A stretch of DNA of 64,000 bases from contig NZ_SMGP01000001.1 of NCBI RefSeq assembly GCF_004339745.1, positions 2,852,001-2,916,000 of the forward strand, given 5' to 3'. Numbering within the stretch: the stretch's first letter is position 1; the number at the start of each line of letters is the position of its first letter. This DNA comes from Paraburkholderia sp. BL9I2N2 (GTDB lineage Bacteria > Pseudomonadota > Gammaproteobacteria > Burkholderiales > Burkholderiaceae). The notes under the pieces were generated by a model. That model was not told the DNA's origin, made no database searches, and saw only the letters and a program-made list of their open reading frames with translations. This document shows, in pieces, positions 41,221 to 51,105 of the stretch. The position numbers and the translations under genes are program-made.

Positions 41221-42627
41221 TTACTTCGAAGCCCAGCCCCAGAACATCAACCACCACGCGCTATCGACCACGGCCAGCGCCGCGGCGAACCACACCATCG
41301 CGAGACCGCGTTGAACGAAACGCTCGCTATAGCGGCGCGTGACGAGCCAGGCGAGCCACGCGCTCCACAGATTGGCAATTGCCAGAATCGCGATGCGCAT
41401 ATCCGACGCCCACCACAACGACACATGCTCCGCGCGCAACAGCGACAGCGTGGTAGCGGACAGGCCGAGGAACACGCCCGCGCCGGCAATCGGAATCAGC
41501 CCTTGCGTCAAATGATGCAGACGCACGGTATTGAAGCGCCCCAGCATGCGCGTCGCGCCCATCAGCAGCACCAGCAGCGCGGTGCCGTACACCAGTGCCG
41601 TGGCGAGGATGTAGCCGATTACCATCGTGCCGTCGAGCCACGAGAACACATCGTTCTGCTCGGGATAGTGCGTGAACAGGAACCACGGCGCGTTGGTGTC
41701 GAGCGGCCACGTGATGTCGTGATCGACCAGCCAGTTCGCGAAGAACATCTTCAGATCGATGAACCAGCGCGACGCGGTCCAGTGAAACGCGCCGATCGCG
41801 ATGCCGAGCAGGCCATACAGGATCAACGCGGTATCCCACGCATTGGCCTGCTTGTCGCCCAACTGGACCACTTCCGACGACGGCGCGCGCCACGTCAACG
41901 CAATCGCGTCACGGTGGCCGCTGCATCGTCCGCACATATGGCAGTCCGACGCGCCCTTCATATTGCGCAACGGCACGAGCGGCGCGCAATTGATTGGAAT
42001 CACGCGATGCCCATGCTCGCCGTTCTTGTAGGAGCGGCGCCATGCGTCTTCATCGACTTTGTAGTGAAACGGCGCGAGGCGTGCCAGAAGCGAAAAAACC
42101 CCGTTGACGGGGCACAGATACTTGCACCAGACACGCTTCTCACGTCCGTATAGCAAGCCGATGATCATCGCCGCGAAGGTCGAGCCGCCCAATACCAGCA
42201 GCACGGCCTTCGGATACTGGTAGACGCTCACCATCTGACCGTAGATGGTCGTGATGCCGAACGCGACGAACGGCCAGCCGCCCCAGCGCATCCAGCGTGG
42301 AATCGCCCAGCCTCGCCCGTATTTGCTGGCGAATTCGGCGAGCGCGCCTTCGGGGCACAGCACGCCACACCAGACGCGGCCGAGCATGACCATGGAGAGC
42401 AGGACGAACGGCCACCAGATACCCCAGAACACGAACTGCGCGGCGAGCGTCAGGTTGTTCCAAAGGTGCGCCGTGTCGTCCGGCAGCGGCATCACGGCCG
42501 GCACCAGAATCAGAAATGCGTACACCGCCACCACGACCCACTGAATACCGCGAATCGCGGCACCGTGACGTTGCATCCACTGCCCGGCCGCCGCGAGGCG
42601 CCCCGGACGGGTCATGACCGTGCTCAT
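41221..42627 (-). CDS. ftrD: FtrD-type membrane ferredoxin of ferrous-iron uptake
   Basis: 468 aa. A NapH-like polyferredoxin: several membrane segments with iron-sulfur cysteine motifs LGRVWCGVLCPEGALAE, RVWCKYLCPVNGVFSLLARL and INCAPL...CHMCGRCSGH. In the FtrABCD system of Bordetella and Brucella this subunit is thought to accept electrons during oxidation-coupled ferrous iron transport. The ATG at 42627 overlaps the ftrC stop (ATGA), so translation is coupled; it is the last gene of the operon. Confidence 0.9.
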   Translation of the reverse strand: MSTVMTRPGRLAAAGQWMQRHGAAIRGIQWVVVAVYAFLILVPAVMPLPDDTAHLWNNLTLAAQFVFWGIWWPFVLLSMVMLGRVWCGVLCPEGALAEFASKYGRGWAIPRWMRWGGWPFVAFGITTIYGQMVSVYQYPKAVLLVLGGSTFAAMIIGLLYGREKRVWCKYLCPVNGVFSLLARLAPFHYKVDEDAWRRSYKNGEHGHRVIPINCAPLVPLRNMKGASDCHMCGRCSGHRDAIALTWRAPSSEVVQLGDKQANAWDTALILYGLLGIAIGAFHWTASRWFIDLKMFFANWLVDHDITWPLDTNAPWFLFTHYPEQNDVFSWLDGTMVIGYILATALVYGTALLVLLMGATRMLGRFNTVRLHHLTQGLIPIAGAGVFLGLSATTLSLLRAEHVSLWWASDMRIAILAIANLWSAWLAWLVTRRYSERFVQRGLAMVWFAAALAVVDSAWWLMFWGWASK

Positions 42628-43472
42628 GCCGTGCGCCCGGCGGCTTGCGGCGCCGGCTTGCGATTCGCGCGGCGCACCAGCAGATAGACGACCGCCCAAT
42701 ACGCCACATAGGCGATCAGATTCATCAGCGCCGGGTGGGCGCGATAGCCGGTTAGCGTGGCGACCAGCGAACCGAAGGTGCTCGAATCATCGAGAATCGC
42801 CGACGAATTCCACATCTGGTCGACGATCGTCGGCAGGATTTCCTTGTCGATCAGCTTGTCGACACCGGTCTGGAACAGACCCGCGCCGAGAAACAGCAGC
42901 ATGATTTCCGTGATGCGGAAAAAGAGCCGCCACGAGAAGATCTTGCCGCCGAGTTGCAGCACGTAGAAGGTCAGGAATGCGAGCGCCAGGCCGATCACGA
43001 CCGCGAGCGTCTGGCTGGCGTCCACGTGACCCGACTGGCCGAAGCCGAGCCCGTACAGAAAGATCACCGTCTCGCTGCCTTCACGCGCAATGGCCAACGC
43101 CACCAGCAATGCGACGCCCCACCAGTTCGAATCGCGCTGGCTCTTTTGCAGCGACTGTTCCATGTCGCGCTTGAGCGTGCGGCCGTGCCGCTTCATCCAC
43201 AGCACCATTTGCACGATCAGCACGCAAGCGACCAGCACCATCGCGGTCTGGAAATAATCCTGCGCGTCACCGGAGAGCACTTCGGTGAAGCCGACCAGCG
43301 CGGCGCCGAGCGCCACCGCCGCTATCACGCCAGCCGCCACGCCGCCCCACAGGTACGGCAAACCGCGGCGCGCGTCGTCGTCGCCATTTTTCAGCCACGC
43401 GTACAGGATGCCGACGACCAGCAACGCCTCGACACTTTCCCGCCACACGATGAATAGAATCTGACCCATCAA
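42624..43472 (-). CDS. ftrC: FTR1-family iron permease
   Basis: 282 aa with seven membrane segments. Two R-E-x-x-E-like iron-binding motifs are seen: WRESVEALLVVGILYAW in the first helix and IAREGSETVIFLYG in the fourth, exactly as in Ftr1/EfeU permeases. Third gene of the ftr operon and overlaps ftrD by ATGA. Confidence 0.94.
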   Translation of the reverse strand: MMGQILFIVWRESVEALLVVGILYAWLKNGDDDARRGLPYLWGGVAAGVIAAVALGAALVGFTEVLSGDAQDYFQTAMVLVACVLIVQMVLWMKRHGRTLKRDMEQSLQKSQRDSNWWGVALLVALAIAREGSETVIFLYGLGFGQSGHVDASQTLAVVIGLALAFLTFYVLQLGGKIFSWRLFFRITEIMLLFLGAGLFQTGVDKLIDKEILPTIVDQMWNSSAILDDSSTFGSLVATLTGYRAHPALMNLIAYVAYWAVVYLLVRRANRKPAPQAAGRTA

Positions 43473-43544
43473 GCTCTCCCTCTACCTGCTTCTGCTTCCA
43501 GCGAACGCGGACCTGATGACGGCCGGCGCTCGCGTCCCAAGCCA

Positions 43545-43877
43545 CTACTTCGCGACGATGACGCCCTGCGCCTGCTGGTGGAAATCGTCGAAAAACTTGT
43601 ATTCGCCCGGCTCGAGCGGCGCGATCACGACGAACGAATCCGCGCCCGGCGCCAACACCTTTTCTTTGCGCAATTGCACGCTTTCGAATTCGGCCGCGCC
43701 TTTGCCGGTGTTGCGCACTTCGATCTTGATACGCTGCCCCGCCGGCACTTCGATGCGGGCCGGGTTCAGCTTGCCGTCGTTCATTTCCAGCTTGAAGGTC
43801 GGCAGGTCGGCTGCGTGGGCCGCGCCCGCCAGCAAAGCCGTGGCGGCGAAGATCGCGATCTTTCGGTTGATTCTCAT
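43545..43877 (-). CDS. ftrB: Periplasmic cupredoxin-like protein
   Basis: 110 aa from the ATG at 43877. Signal peptide about 1-22 (KIAIFAATALLAGAAHAAD), then a small beta-barrel with PARIEVPAGQRIKIEVRNTGKGAAEFES and PGEYKFFDDFH. This matches the FtrB/cupredoxin_1 partner of P19. The usual copper ligands of plastocyanin are not all obvious, as is normal in this branch. GGAAGGG precedes the start. Confidence 0.88.
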   Translation of the reverse strand: MRINRKIAIFAATALLAGAAHAADLPTFKLEMNDGKLNPARIEVPAGQRIKIEVRNTGKGAAEFESVQLRKEKVLAPGADSFVVIAPLEPGEYKFFDDFHQQAQGVIVAK

Positions 43878-43979
43878 TAGCCCTTCCGGAAAACGCGGCG
43901 CGTTGGCATTCAACCGCCAAAGCGCCGCCTGCTGCATTGGCTCGCTCAGCTCATTCGGTCATTCACTCACGCGCGGCGA

Positions 43980-44528
43980 TCAGTAGCCGCCCTTCTTGCC
44001 GATTCCGGCGAAGGTGAAGTCGTATTCGAGCGTGATCGGCTTGAACCACGGACCCACGCCGGTTTCCTTGTCGACGTGGCGGCCGAAAGCCATATGGCCC
44101 GTTTGCATCGGTGCCTCGACGATCATCTTCAGGTGATATTTGCCCGGGCCTTGCAGCTTGACGTTGTCGCCATAGTGCGGACCGTCGTTGGCGACCATCG
44201 CCATCAGGTCGCCCTTCTGCGTCTGGGTCGAACCGGCTTTCGTCAGTTCATAGTGCACTTGCAGATACGGCATCCAGTCGCCTTCGGCGAAACCGGTCGG
44301 GTTGTTCTTGACCGCGTGAATGTCCGCTTCGAGGTGGATGTCCGAATCCGAGGCTTTGCGCATCATGCCTTCGGGTTCCATCGTGATCGGCTGCAGATAG
44401 ACCGCGTTGATTTCCATGCCGCCATGAATCTGCTGCTTGCCGATCGGATACTCCGCCGCCGCTGCCGAGAAAGCCGCCACTGCGGCCAGCGTTGCCGCGC
44501 CACCGCGCACAAATGAAGAAATCCGCAT
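43980..44528 (-). CDS. ftrA: P19/Tp34-type periplasmic iron-binding protein
   Basis: 182 aa with a signal peptide (about 1-25, ATLAAVAAFSAAAAEYP). The mature part has EYPIGKQQIHGGMEINAVYLQP, the Met/His-rich metal region EPEGMMRKASDSDIHLEADIHA and MQTGHMAFGRHVDKETGVGPWF. P19 proteins bind Cu and Fe(II) and deliver iron to the FTR1 permease. First gene of ftrABCD; AAGGAGTTTC precedes the ATG and a Fur box lies 129 bp upstream. Confidence 0.94.
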   Translation of the reverse strand: MRISSFVRGGAATLAAVAAFSAAAAEYPIGKQQIHGGMEINAVYLQPITMEPEGMMRKASDSDIHLEADIHAVKNNPTGFAEGDWMPYLQVHYELTKAGSTQTQKGDLMAMVANDGPHYGDNVKLQGPGKYHLKMIVEAPMQTGHMAFGRHVDKETGVGPWFKPITLEYDFTFAGIGKKGGY

Positions 44529-44656
44529 TGAAACTCCTTGTTTTTATCAGACTGGAATCGAACCCATTGGAACAGTGCGTCGCGCATACCTCGATGCAGC
44601 GGTCGCGGGCCTTGAGCACCGCGATCGATCGCCAGCCAGGCGGCAGTACGAACGTT

Positions 44657-44675
44657 AATGCGAACCATTCTCAAT
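44657..44675 (-). promoter_or_regulatory. Fur-box-like site upstream of ftrABCD
   Basis: AATGCGAACCATTCTCAAT on the plus strand; the minus strand reads ATTGAGAATGGTTCGCATT, an inverted GAGAAT/TTCGCATT pattern. It is the only clear regulatory site in the 330-bp gap between ftrA and uvrB. Confidence 0.75.
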
Positions 44676-44790
44676 ATTGGTCGAGTTTATCATCGATCGC
44701 AAGGGAGAACAAATCAGAACGCACGCAAAGCCTTGTGGCAGCAGGGTCTTAAGGCGGTCTTAAGAAAGTGCTGGAATGGAATGATGCGAG

Positions 44791-44841
44791 GCCGGGCGAG
44801 TGCCCGGCATTGATCGACAGGGCGCGGCACGTTGCCGCGCC
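44791..44841 (-). terminator. Two stem-loops downstream of uvrB
   Basis: GCCGGGC/GCCCGGC (44791-44808) and a perfect 9-3-9 hairpin GGCGCGGCA/TGCCGCGCC (44821-44841), within 70 bp of the uvrB stop. No strong T-run, so the mode of termination is unsure. Confidence 0.45.
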
Positions 44842-44858
44842 CCGAGGCGGAAAAACGA

Positions 44859-46952
44859 CTAGTCGACGCCCGACACGTGGTCGCCGGCGTTCGCGCCGAA
44901 CACGCGCTGGCGCAGCAACGCGAGTTGGTCGCGGGTCTGCGCGGCCTTCTCGAACTCGAGGTTCTTGGCGTGCTCCATCATCTGCTTTTCGAGGCGCTTG
45001 AGTTCCTTGGCAAGCTGCTTCTCGGACATGTCCTCGAATTTCGCGCGCGCCTGCTGTTCCTTCAGTTCGGCGCGAGCATCGTCGACGTTGTACACGCCGT
45101 CGATAATGTCGCGAATGCGCTTGACCACCCCGCGCGGCGTAATGCCGTTCTCGAGGTTGAAGGCGATCTGCTTGTTACGCCGCCGCTCGGTTTCGTCGAT
45201 CGCGCGACGCATCGAGTCGGTGACCTTGTCCGCGTAGAGAATCGCTTTGCCGTTCACATTCCGCGCCGCCCGTCCAATGGTCTGGATCAGCGAGCGCTCA
45301 GCGCGCAAAAAGCCTTCCTTGTCCGCATCGAGAATCGCGACCAGCGACACTTCCGGAATATCCAGCCCCTCGCGCAACAGGTTGATCCCCACCAGCACGT
45401 CGAAGGTGCCCAAGCGCAGATCGCGGATGATTTCGACGCGCTCCACCGTGTCGATGTCGCTGTGCAGATAGCGCACCTTGACGCCGTGATCAGCAAGAAA
45501 CTCCGTCAACTGCTCGGCCATGCGCTTGGTCAGCACCGTGACCAGCACGCGGTCGCCCACCTTGACGCGCTCGTTGATCTCGCCGAGCACGTCGTCGACC
45601 TGGCTGCGTGCCGGCCGCACCTCGATTTCCGGATCGACGAGGCCAGTCGGACGCACCAGTTGCTCCGCCACCTGCCCTGCCGTCTTCTGCTCGTAGTCGG
45701 CCGGCGTGGCCGACACGAACACCACCTGGCGCATTTTGCGTTCGAACTCGTTGAACTTGAGCGGCCGGTTGTCGAGCGCCGACGGCAGACGGAAACCGTA
45801 ATCGACCAGATTCTCCTTACGCGCACGGTCGCCGTTGTACATGCCGTTCAACTGGCCGATCAGCACGTGTGATTCGTCGAGCATCATGATCGCGTCCGAC
45901 GGCAGGTAGTCGACCAGCGTAGGCGGCGGCTCGCCGGGCGCGGCGCCCGAGAAGTGCCGCGAATAGTTTTCGATGCCTTTGCAGAAGCCCAACTCCTGCA
46001 ACATTTCCAGATCGAAGCGCGTGCGCTGTTCGAGCCGCTGCGCTTCAACCAGCTTTCCGCCGCTATAGAAGAATTCGAGCCGCTCGCGCAGTTCGTTCTT
46101 GATCGTTTCGACCGCGCGCACCACCGTATCGCGCGGCGTCACATAGTGCGACGACGGATACACCGTGAAACGCGGAATCTTCTGACGCACGCGGCCGGTG
46201 AGCGGATCGAACAGTTGCAGCGTTTCGACTTCGTCGTCGAACAGTTCGACGCGCACCGTCATCTCGGCGTGCTCCGCCGGGAAAATATCGATCGTGTCAC
46301 CACGCACGCGGAACGAGCCGCGCTGGAAGTCGGCTTCGTTGCGGTTGTATTGCATGGCGATCAGCCGCGCGATGATGTCGCGCTGACCGAGCTTGTCGCC
46401 GGTGCGCAGCGTCAGAATCATCTGGTGGTATTCGGATGGATTGCCGATACCGTAAATGGCCGACACGGTCGCCACGATCACCACGTCGCGCCGCTCCATC
46501 AGGCTCTTGGTGGCCGACAGCCGCATCTGTTCGATATGTTCATTGATCGACGAGTCCTTCTCGATGAACAGATCGCGCTGCGGCACGTACGCTTCCGGCT
46601 GGTAGTAGTCGTAGTACGAGACGAAGTACTCGACCGCGTTGCGCGGGAAGAACTCGCGGAACTCCGAATAGAGCTGCGCGGCGAGCGTCTTGTTCGGCGC
46701 GAACACGATGGCCGGGCGGCCGAGCCGCGCGATCGTGTTGGCCATCGTGAAGGTCTTGCCGGAACCGGTCACGCCGAGCAGCGTCTGGAACGCGAGGCCG
46801 TCCTCGACGCCTTCGACGAGCCTGTCGATCGCCGTGGGCTGATCGCCGGCGGGCGGATACGGCTGGTAGAGCTGAAACGGCGAGCCTTCGAACCTGACGA
46901 ATTTGGATTCGTCGAGCGTTTCTTCGGCTTCAGTCAGATGTTGTTCGGACAT
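44859..46952 (-). CDS. uvrB: UvrABC excinuclease subunit B
   Basis: 697 aa. DNA damage recognition helicase-like subunit of nucleotide excision repair. Walker A is [15 protein letters not shown] (about residue 50), followed by [16 protein letters not shown], the beta-hairpin around [25 protein letters not shown] (seen as [15 protein letters not shown]), Walker B-like MMLDESHV, helicase motif [18 protein letters not shown] and the C-terminal UVR motif [27 protein letters not shown] (seen as [19 protein letters not shown]). Divergent from the aminotransferase gene. No LexA box is apparent in front of it. Confidence 0.97.
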   Translation of the reverse strand: MSEQHLTEAEETLDESKFVRFEGSPFQLYQPYPPAGDQPTAIDRLVEGVEDGLAFQTLLGVTGSGKTFTMANTIARLGRPAIVFAPNKTLAAQLYSEFREFFPRNAVEYFVSYYDYYQPEAYVPQRDLFIEKDSSINEHIEQMRLSATKSLMERRDVVIVATVSAIYGIGNPSEYHQMILTLRTGDKLGQRDIIARLIAMQYNRNEADFQRGSFRVRGDTIDIFPAEHAEMTVRVELFDDEVETLQLFDPLTGRVRQKIPRFTVYPSSHYVTPRDTVVRAVETIKNELRERLEFFYSGGKLVEAQRLEQRTRFDLEMLQELGFCKGIENYSRHFSGAAPGEPPPTLVDYLPSDAIMMLDESHVLIGQLNGMYNGDRARKENLVDYGFRLPSALDNRPLKFNEFERKMRQVVFVSATPADYEQKTAGQVAEQLVRPTGLVDPEIEVRPARSQVDDVLGEINERVKVGDRVLVTVLTKRMAEQLTEFLADHGVKVRYLHSDIDTVERVEIIRDLRLGTFDVLVGINLLREGLDIPEVSLVAILDADKEGFLRAERSLIQTIGRAARNVNGKAILYADKVTDSMRRAIDETERRRNKQIAFNLENGITPRGVVKRIRDIIDGVYNVDDARAELKEQQARAKFEDMSEKQLAKELKRLEKQMMEHAKNLEFEKAAQTRDQLALLRQRVFGANAGDHVSGVD

Positions 46953-47416
46953 GGGGGGCGGCACCGGGCCTTGGGCAAAGAACTATTCTAACGGGTTGCG
47001 GGAATCGAAGACCGAGCGGGTCTGCGTAGGGTTTGGGGCCGCTCGCGTGGGTAGGGTCCGACGCGATGGTACGGCCCTTTGGAGCAGCCGCGCGGCTTCT
47101 CGCGGCTTCTGGTCATGGCAGCCGACGCTCACTACAAGCCATGGCCACGCCTGGTTGCGTGCCGCTCGCTGGGCTTCTCCGCGCGGCCTGCCAGGCAGCG
47201 CCGCTATTGCCAGGTGGCGTCGGAGTGCCTGTTTTTCAAGCAAAAAAATCTCTACGAGCGGCGTTGGCGTCCGAAAAACGGTCGCGAATTCGTTACAATG
47301 CGGAGTTGCGCTCGCTCGCCGTTGTCCGCCGCCTGTCCGCGTTTTGCGTCGGACGCCGCTGGCCCGGCCGTCCGCGATCGAAGCCGCCCTCTTCTCACTA
47401 CTGCTGCCCACCCATC
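46953..47416. other. Intergenic region uvrB / aminotransferase
   Basis: 464 bp. TACAAT at 47294-47299 is a good -10 element for the aminotransferase, but no matching -35 at normal spacing is clear. No LexA-box-like CTGT-N8-ACAG sequence was seen for uvrB. Open frames that cross this gap have no homology-like features. Confidence 0.45.
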
Positions 47417-48616
47417 ATGTCTCTGTTCTCCGCCGTCGAACTTGCTCCCCGCGACCCGATTCTGGGCCTGAACGAAGCCTTCAACGCCGATGCGCGCACC
47501 ACCAAGGTCAACCTTGGCGTCGGCGTGTACTTCAACGAAGAAGGCAAGATTCCGCTGCTGCGCGCCGTGCGCGACGCCGAAAAGGCTCGCGTCGAAGCCG
47601 CGCTGCCGCGCGGGTATCTGCCCATCGAAGGCATTGCCGCTTACGACGCCGCCGTGCAGAAACTGCTGCTCGGCAACGACTCGCCGTTGATCGCAGCGGG
47701 CCGCGTCGTGACGGCGCAAGCATTGGGCGGCACGGGCGCGCTGAAGATCGGCGCCGATTTCCTGAAGCGCCTGAACCCGAACACCAAAGTCGCGATCAGC
47801 GATCCGAGTTGGGAAAACCACCGCGCGCTGTTTGAAAGCGCAGGCTTTGAAGTCGTGTCGTACCCGTACTACGATGCGCACACGCACGGCGTGAATTTCG
47901 ACGCCATGTTGAGCACGCTGAACAGCTACGCCGCCGGCACCGTCGTCGTGCTGCACGCGTGCTGCCACAACCCGACCGGCGTGGACCTGAGCGTCGAGCA
48001 ATGGAAGCAGGTTGTCGAAGTGGTGAAGGCGCGCAATCTGGTGCCGTTCCTCGACATCGCGTATCAAGGGTTCGGCGACAACATCGAAGCGGACGCCGCG
48101 GCAGTGCGTCTCTTCGCTGCGTCGGAACTGAACGTGTTCGTGTCGTCGTCGTTCTCGAAGTCGTTCTCGCTATACGGCGAGCGCGTCGGCGCGCTGTCGA
48201 TCATCACGGCAAGCAAGGAAGAAGCCGCTCGCGTGCTGTCGCAACTCAAGCGCGTGATCCGCACGAACTACTCGAACCCGCCGACGCATGGCGGCTCGGT
48301 GGTCGCGGCAGTGCTCGCGTCGCCGGAACTGCGCGCCACGTGGGAAACCGAACTGGCCGAAATGCGTGACCGTATCCGCGCCATGCGCAACGGTCTGGTC
48401 GAGCGTCTGAAGGCGAGCGGCGTGGATCGCGACTTCAGCTTCGTGAACGCGCAGCGCGGCATGTTCTCGTACTCGGGTCTGACCGCACCGCAAGTGGACC
48501 GTCTGCGCGAAGAGTTCGGCATCTACGCTGTGAGCACCGGTCGCATCTGCGTGGCTGCGCTGAATACGCGCAACCTCGACGTAGTGGCTAACGCGGTCGC
48601 TCACGTGTTGAAGTAA
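47417..48616 (+). CDS. Aromatic/aspartate aminotransferase (class I)
   Basis: 399 aa. PLP-dependent transaminase of the AspC/TyrB group. It starts MSLFSAVELAPRDPILGLNEAF, with NLGVGVYFNEEGKIPLL in the substrate loop. The PLP lysine is in SSSFSKSFSLYGERVGALS, and the C-terminal Arg that binds the alpha-carboxylate is in GRICVAALN. Length and sequence fit TyrB-like enzymes that also serve aspartate. Monocistronic, ending in a strong terminator. Confidence 0.93.
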   Translation: MSLFSAVELAPRDPILGLNEAFNADARTTKVNLGVGVYFNEEGKIPLLRAVRDAEKARVEAALPRGYLPIEGIAAYDAAVQKLLLGNDSPLIAAGRVVTAQALGGTGALKIGADFLKRLNPNTKVAISDPSWENHRALFESAGFEVVSYPYYDAHTHGVNFDAMLSTLNSYAAGTVVVLHACCHNPTGVDLSVEQWKQVVEVVKARNLVPFLDIAYQGFGDNIEADAAAVRLFAASELNVFVSSSFSKSFSLYGERVGALSIITASKEEAARVLSQLKRVIRTNYSNPPTHGGSVVAAVLASPELRATWETELAEMRDRIRAMRNGLVERLKASGVDRDFSFVNAQRGMFSYSGLTAPQVDRLREEFGIYAVSTGRICVAALNTRNLDVVANAVAHVLK

Positions 48617-48669
48617 GGTATTGGCGGGCGCGGGCATTCATTGCACCCGCTCCGCTGGAAATGCTTGTG

Positions 48670-48702
48670 AAAACGGCGCCCTTTTTAGGGCGCCGTTTTT
48701 GT
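48670..48702 (+). terminator. Rho-independent terminator after aminotransferase
   Basis: 12-bp stem AAAACGGCGCCC (48670-48681) and GGGCGCCGTTTT (48688-48699), TTTTTA loop and T-run. Confidence 0.95.
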
Positions 48703-48835
48703 TTGCGGCCTGTTTGCGTTCGCAACTTACTTGTTGCCTGTTGCTCGAGCAAGGCCGCTTTCGACACAGCAAGGACTGCCACAATTGCCGCGACCCACTT
48801 CATTCAGTCATGCGCCACTCGGACCCGTGGCTCCT

Positions 48836-50074
48836 TCAGCGCGAATCCCGATGGATATCGTGCGTGACAAAACCCGCATCGTTATCCGGCATGTCGAGCC
48901 AATCCGGTTGCGCGAGCGAATGGCGGATATCTTCCAAACCGCTTTGCCAATGTTCTCGCATTGTCGACAGACCGAACTGGAAGTCCTTGTAGTGCCCTTC
49001 GTACTCCTTGTGCCGGTAGATAAGATGGATCACGTTGTAGCGCTTCGAACACGACAGATCTTCGGCAAGCTTGCACCACGGATCGTCACGCTGATCGGAC
49101 GGCACGCGATCCAGCACCTCGCGCAACACGTGCCGGAACCGCTGCGACCGTTGCAGCATATCGGTCACGAGACGCGTGCGGCTCGAATACTGGATGTCCT
49201 TCACGCGCCCTTGCACGTCGGTGATGTTGTCCGGCACCGGCCCGATCGCGCTCCAGAGATCGACCTGGAAGGCGAGCGTGTCACGACGCGGCGTGGACTG
49301 GATCACTTCGTAGAGCGGCGTGTTCGACATCAAGCCGCCGTCCCAGTAGTACTGGCCGTCGATCTCGACCGCCGCGAAGCCGGGCGGCAACGCGCCTGAC
49401 GCCATGAAATGCTCGGGCCTGAGCGTCGTATGCGTGTTATCGAAGTACGCGAAATTCCCCGTGCCGCAATTGACCGCCCCCACTGAGACGCGCATTTCCT
49501 TCGAATTGATCCGATCGAAATCGCAGAACGCTTCGAGCGTGGCCTTCAACGGCGTGGTGTCGTAGTAGCTGGCCAGTTGCGGCGGCCCGGACACGGTGGG
49601 CAACGGCGGCGGAAAGCGCGGTACGAAAAAGCCCTTTTGCCCTTCGACGATGGCGCCGATTGCCTGCGTTGCCGTAAAGGCCTTACGCACGGCGTCGCTG
49701 GAATTGAAGAGCGCGTGTTCGATAAACGCGGGCAACGGCGGCCCGAAGGCCGGCTGGCAAATCGTCTCCCAGAATTGCAACAGCCGTTCGACCCGCTTTT
49801 CGGGCGGATTGCCTGCAATGATCGCCGTATTCAACGCGCCGATCGAAATACCGGCCAGCCAGTTCGGCTCGATGCCGGCTTCGTAAAGTCCCTGAAAGAC
49901 GCCAGCCTGATAGGCGCCCAATGCGCCGCCGCCTTGCAGCATCAAGGCAACGGTTTCGTAGTTGGGCAAATGGAGGTGCCGGCCGGGATGTGCGGAGGGC
50001 GCCGGACCGGCGCCCTCGCCTTCCCCGTCGCCGGGCGCGCCGACGCGCGCCCGCTTGAGATTGCGTTGCGCCAT
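48836..50074 (-). CDS. Patatin-like phospholipase (DUF3734-type)
   Basis: 412 aa. Patatin domain with the oxyanion motif GGGALGAYQAGVF (about residue 50), nucleophile GISIGAL (Ser in G-x-S-x-G, about residue 81) and the catalytic Asp in YYWDGGLMSNTP (about 240). The C-terminal third is the DUF3734 extension. AAGGAGG precedes the ATG at 50074. The hydroxybutyrate dehydrogenase gene ends 10 bp upstream on the same strand, so they form an operon. In Burkholderiaceae this pair is linked to lipid or polyhydroxybutyrate turnover; that link is inference. Confidence 0.92.
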   Translation of the reverse strand: MAQRNLKRARVGAPGDGEGEGAGPAPSAHPGRHLHLPNYETVALMLQGGGALGAYQAGVFQGLYEAGIEPNWLAGISIGALNTAIIAGNPPEKRVERLLQFWETICQPAFGPPLPAFIEHALFNSSDAVRKAFTATQAIGAIVEGQKGFFVPRFPPPLPTVSGPPQLASYYDTTPLKATLEAFCDFDRINSKEMRVSVGAVNCGTGNFAYFDNTHTTLRPEHFMASGALPPGFAAVEIDGQYYWDGGLMSNTPLYEVIQSTPRRDTLAFQVDLWSAIGPVPDNITDVQGRVKDIQYSSRTRLVTDMLQRSQRFRHVLREVLDRVPSDQRDDPWCKLAEDLSCSKRYNVIHLIYRHKEYEGHYKDFQFGLSTMREHWQSGLEDIRHSLAQPDWLDMPDNDAGFVTHDIHRDSR

Positions 50075-50084
50075 AGGCACCTCC

Positions 50085-50882
50085 TTATTGCATATACCAG
50101 CCGTGGCTCACAATAAAGGACTGGCCGGTCAGCGCCGCCGTCGGGAAGGTGGACAGGAACAGCACCGTTTGCGCGACGTCTTCCACCGTGGTGAAGACCC
50201 CGTCGACTGTGCCGCCCAGCATGACGCGCTTGACCACGTCTTCCTCGCTGATGCCCAGTTCCTTGGCCTGTTCGGGAATCTGCTTGTCGACGAGCGGCGT
50301 GCGCACGAAACCAGGACACACGACATGCGAGCGCACGTTGTGCTTTGCGCCTTCTTTAGCCAGCACGCGCGCGAGACCCAGCAGCGCGTGCTTGGCCGTC
50401 ACATAGGCCGATTTGAGCGGCGACGCTTCGTGCGAGTGGACCGAGCCCATGTAGATCACGATGCCGCCGCGATCGTCCTTGTACATGTGCTTGAGCGCGG
50501 CCTTGGTGGTCAGGAAGGCGCCGTCCACGTGGATCGCCTGCATTTTTTTCCAGTCTGAAAACGAATAGTTTTCGATCGGGTTAACGATCTGGATGCCGGC
50601 GTTGGAAATGAGAATATCGACCGAACCGAGTTCCGCGGCCACTTTGTCGATGCCTTGATTGACGGCGTCTTCGTTCGTGACGTCCATCGCCACGCCGATT
50701 GCCTTGCCGCCGCCCTTCTTGATTTCTTCAGCGACGGCGTTCGCTCCGTCCTGATTCAGGTCGGCGATCGCGACAGCCGCGCCCGCCGCGGAAAGAGTCA
50801 GCGCAATCTGCTTGCCGATGCCGCTTGCGGCGCCAGTAACCACCGCAACCTTGCCATTCAGATTCGTGTTCGTTGACGACAT
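50085..50882 (-). CDS. hbdH: D-3-hydroxybutyrate dehydrogenase (SDR)
   Basis: 265 aa. Oxidises 3-hydroxybutyrate to acetoacetate with NAD. Cofactor motif [16 protein letters not shown] motif [11 protein letters not shown], the catalytic Ser ([16 protein letters not shown]), Tyr and Lys ([12 protein letters not shown]) are all visible, and the [17 protein letters not shown] region and GWYMQ end are typical of this enzyme in polyhydroxybutyrate producers. First gene of the operon with the patatin. Confidence 0.93.
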   Translation of the reverse strand: MSSTNTNLNGKVAVVTGAASGIGKQIALTLSAAGAAVAIADLNQDGANAVAEEIKKGGGKAIGVAMDVTNEDAVNQGIDKVAAELGSVDILISNAGIQIVNPIENYSFSDWKKMQAIHVDGAFLTTKAALKHMYKDDRGGIVIYMGSVHSHEASPLKSAYVTAKHALLGLARVLAKEGAKHNVRSHVVCPGFVRTPLVDKQIPEQAKELGISEEDVVKRVMLGGTVDGVFTTVEDVAQTVLFLSTFPTAALTGQSFIVSHGWYMQ

Positions 50883-51105
50883 CTAGAACCTCCATGCAGT
50901 TGATGAGCAATGAGACCGCGGGCCGCGGGCGGCGTGAAGTCAGCCAAACGGCATAGGCCGTTCGGCCGAATGCTGCACTGCGGCCAACGCTGCTATTGTG
51001 CATGAACCGTGTGAACTCCATCGGTTAAAAGCACATCGAAGCGTATCTCTTTAAACTGGACGTTTTCGGCGGGATTCCGGTGGCATCACCAACAAGGAGC
51101 AATGC

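Noticed and set aside
46953..47416. LexA box for uvrB
   Set aside because: I looked for CTGT-N8-ACAG and found none in the gap, so SOS control of this uvrB is not claimed.
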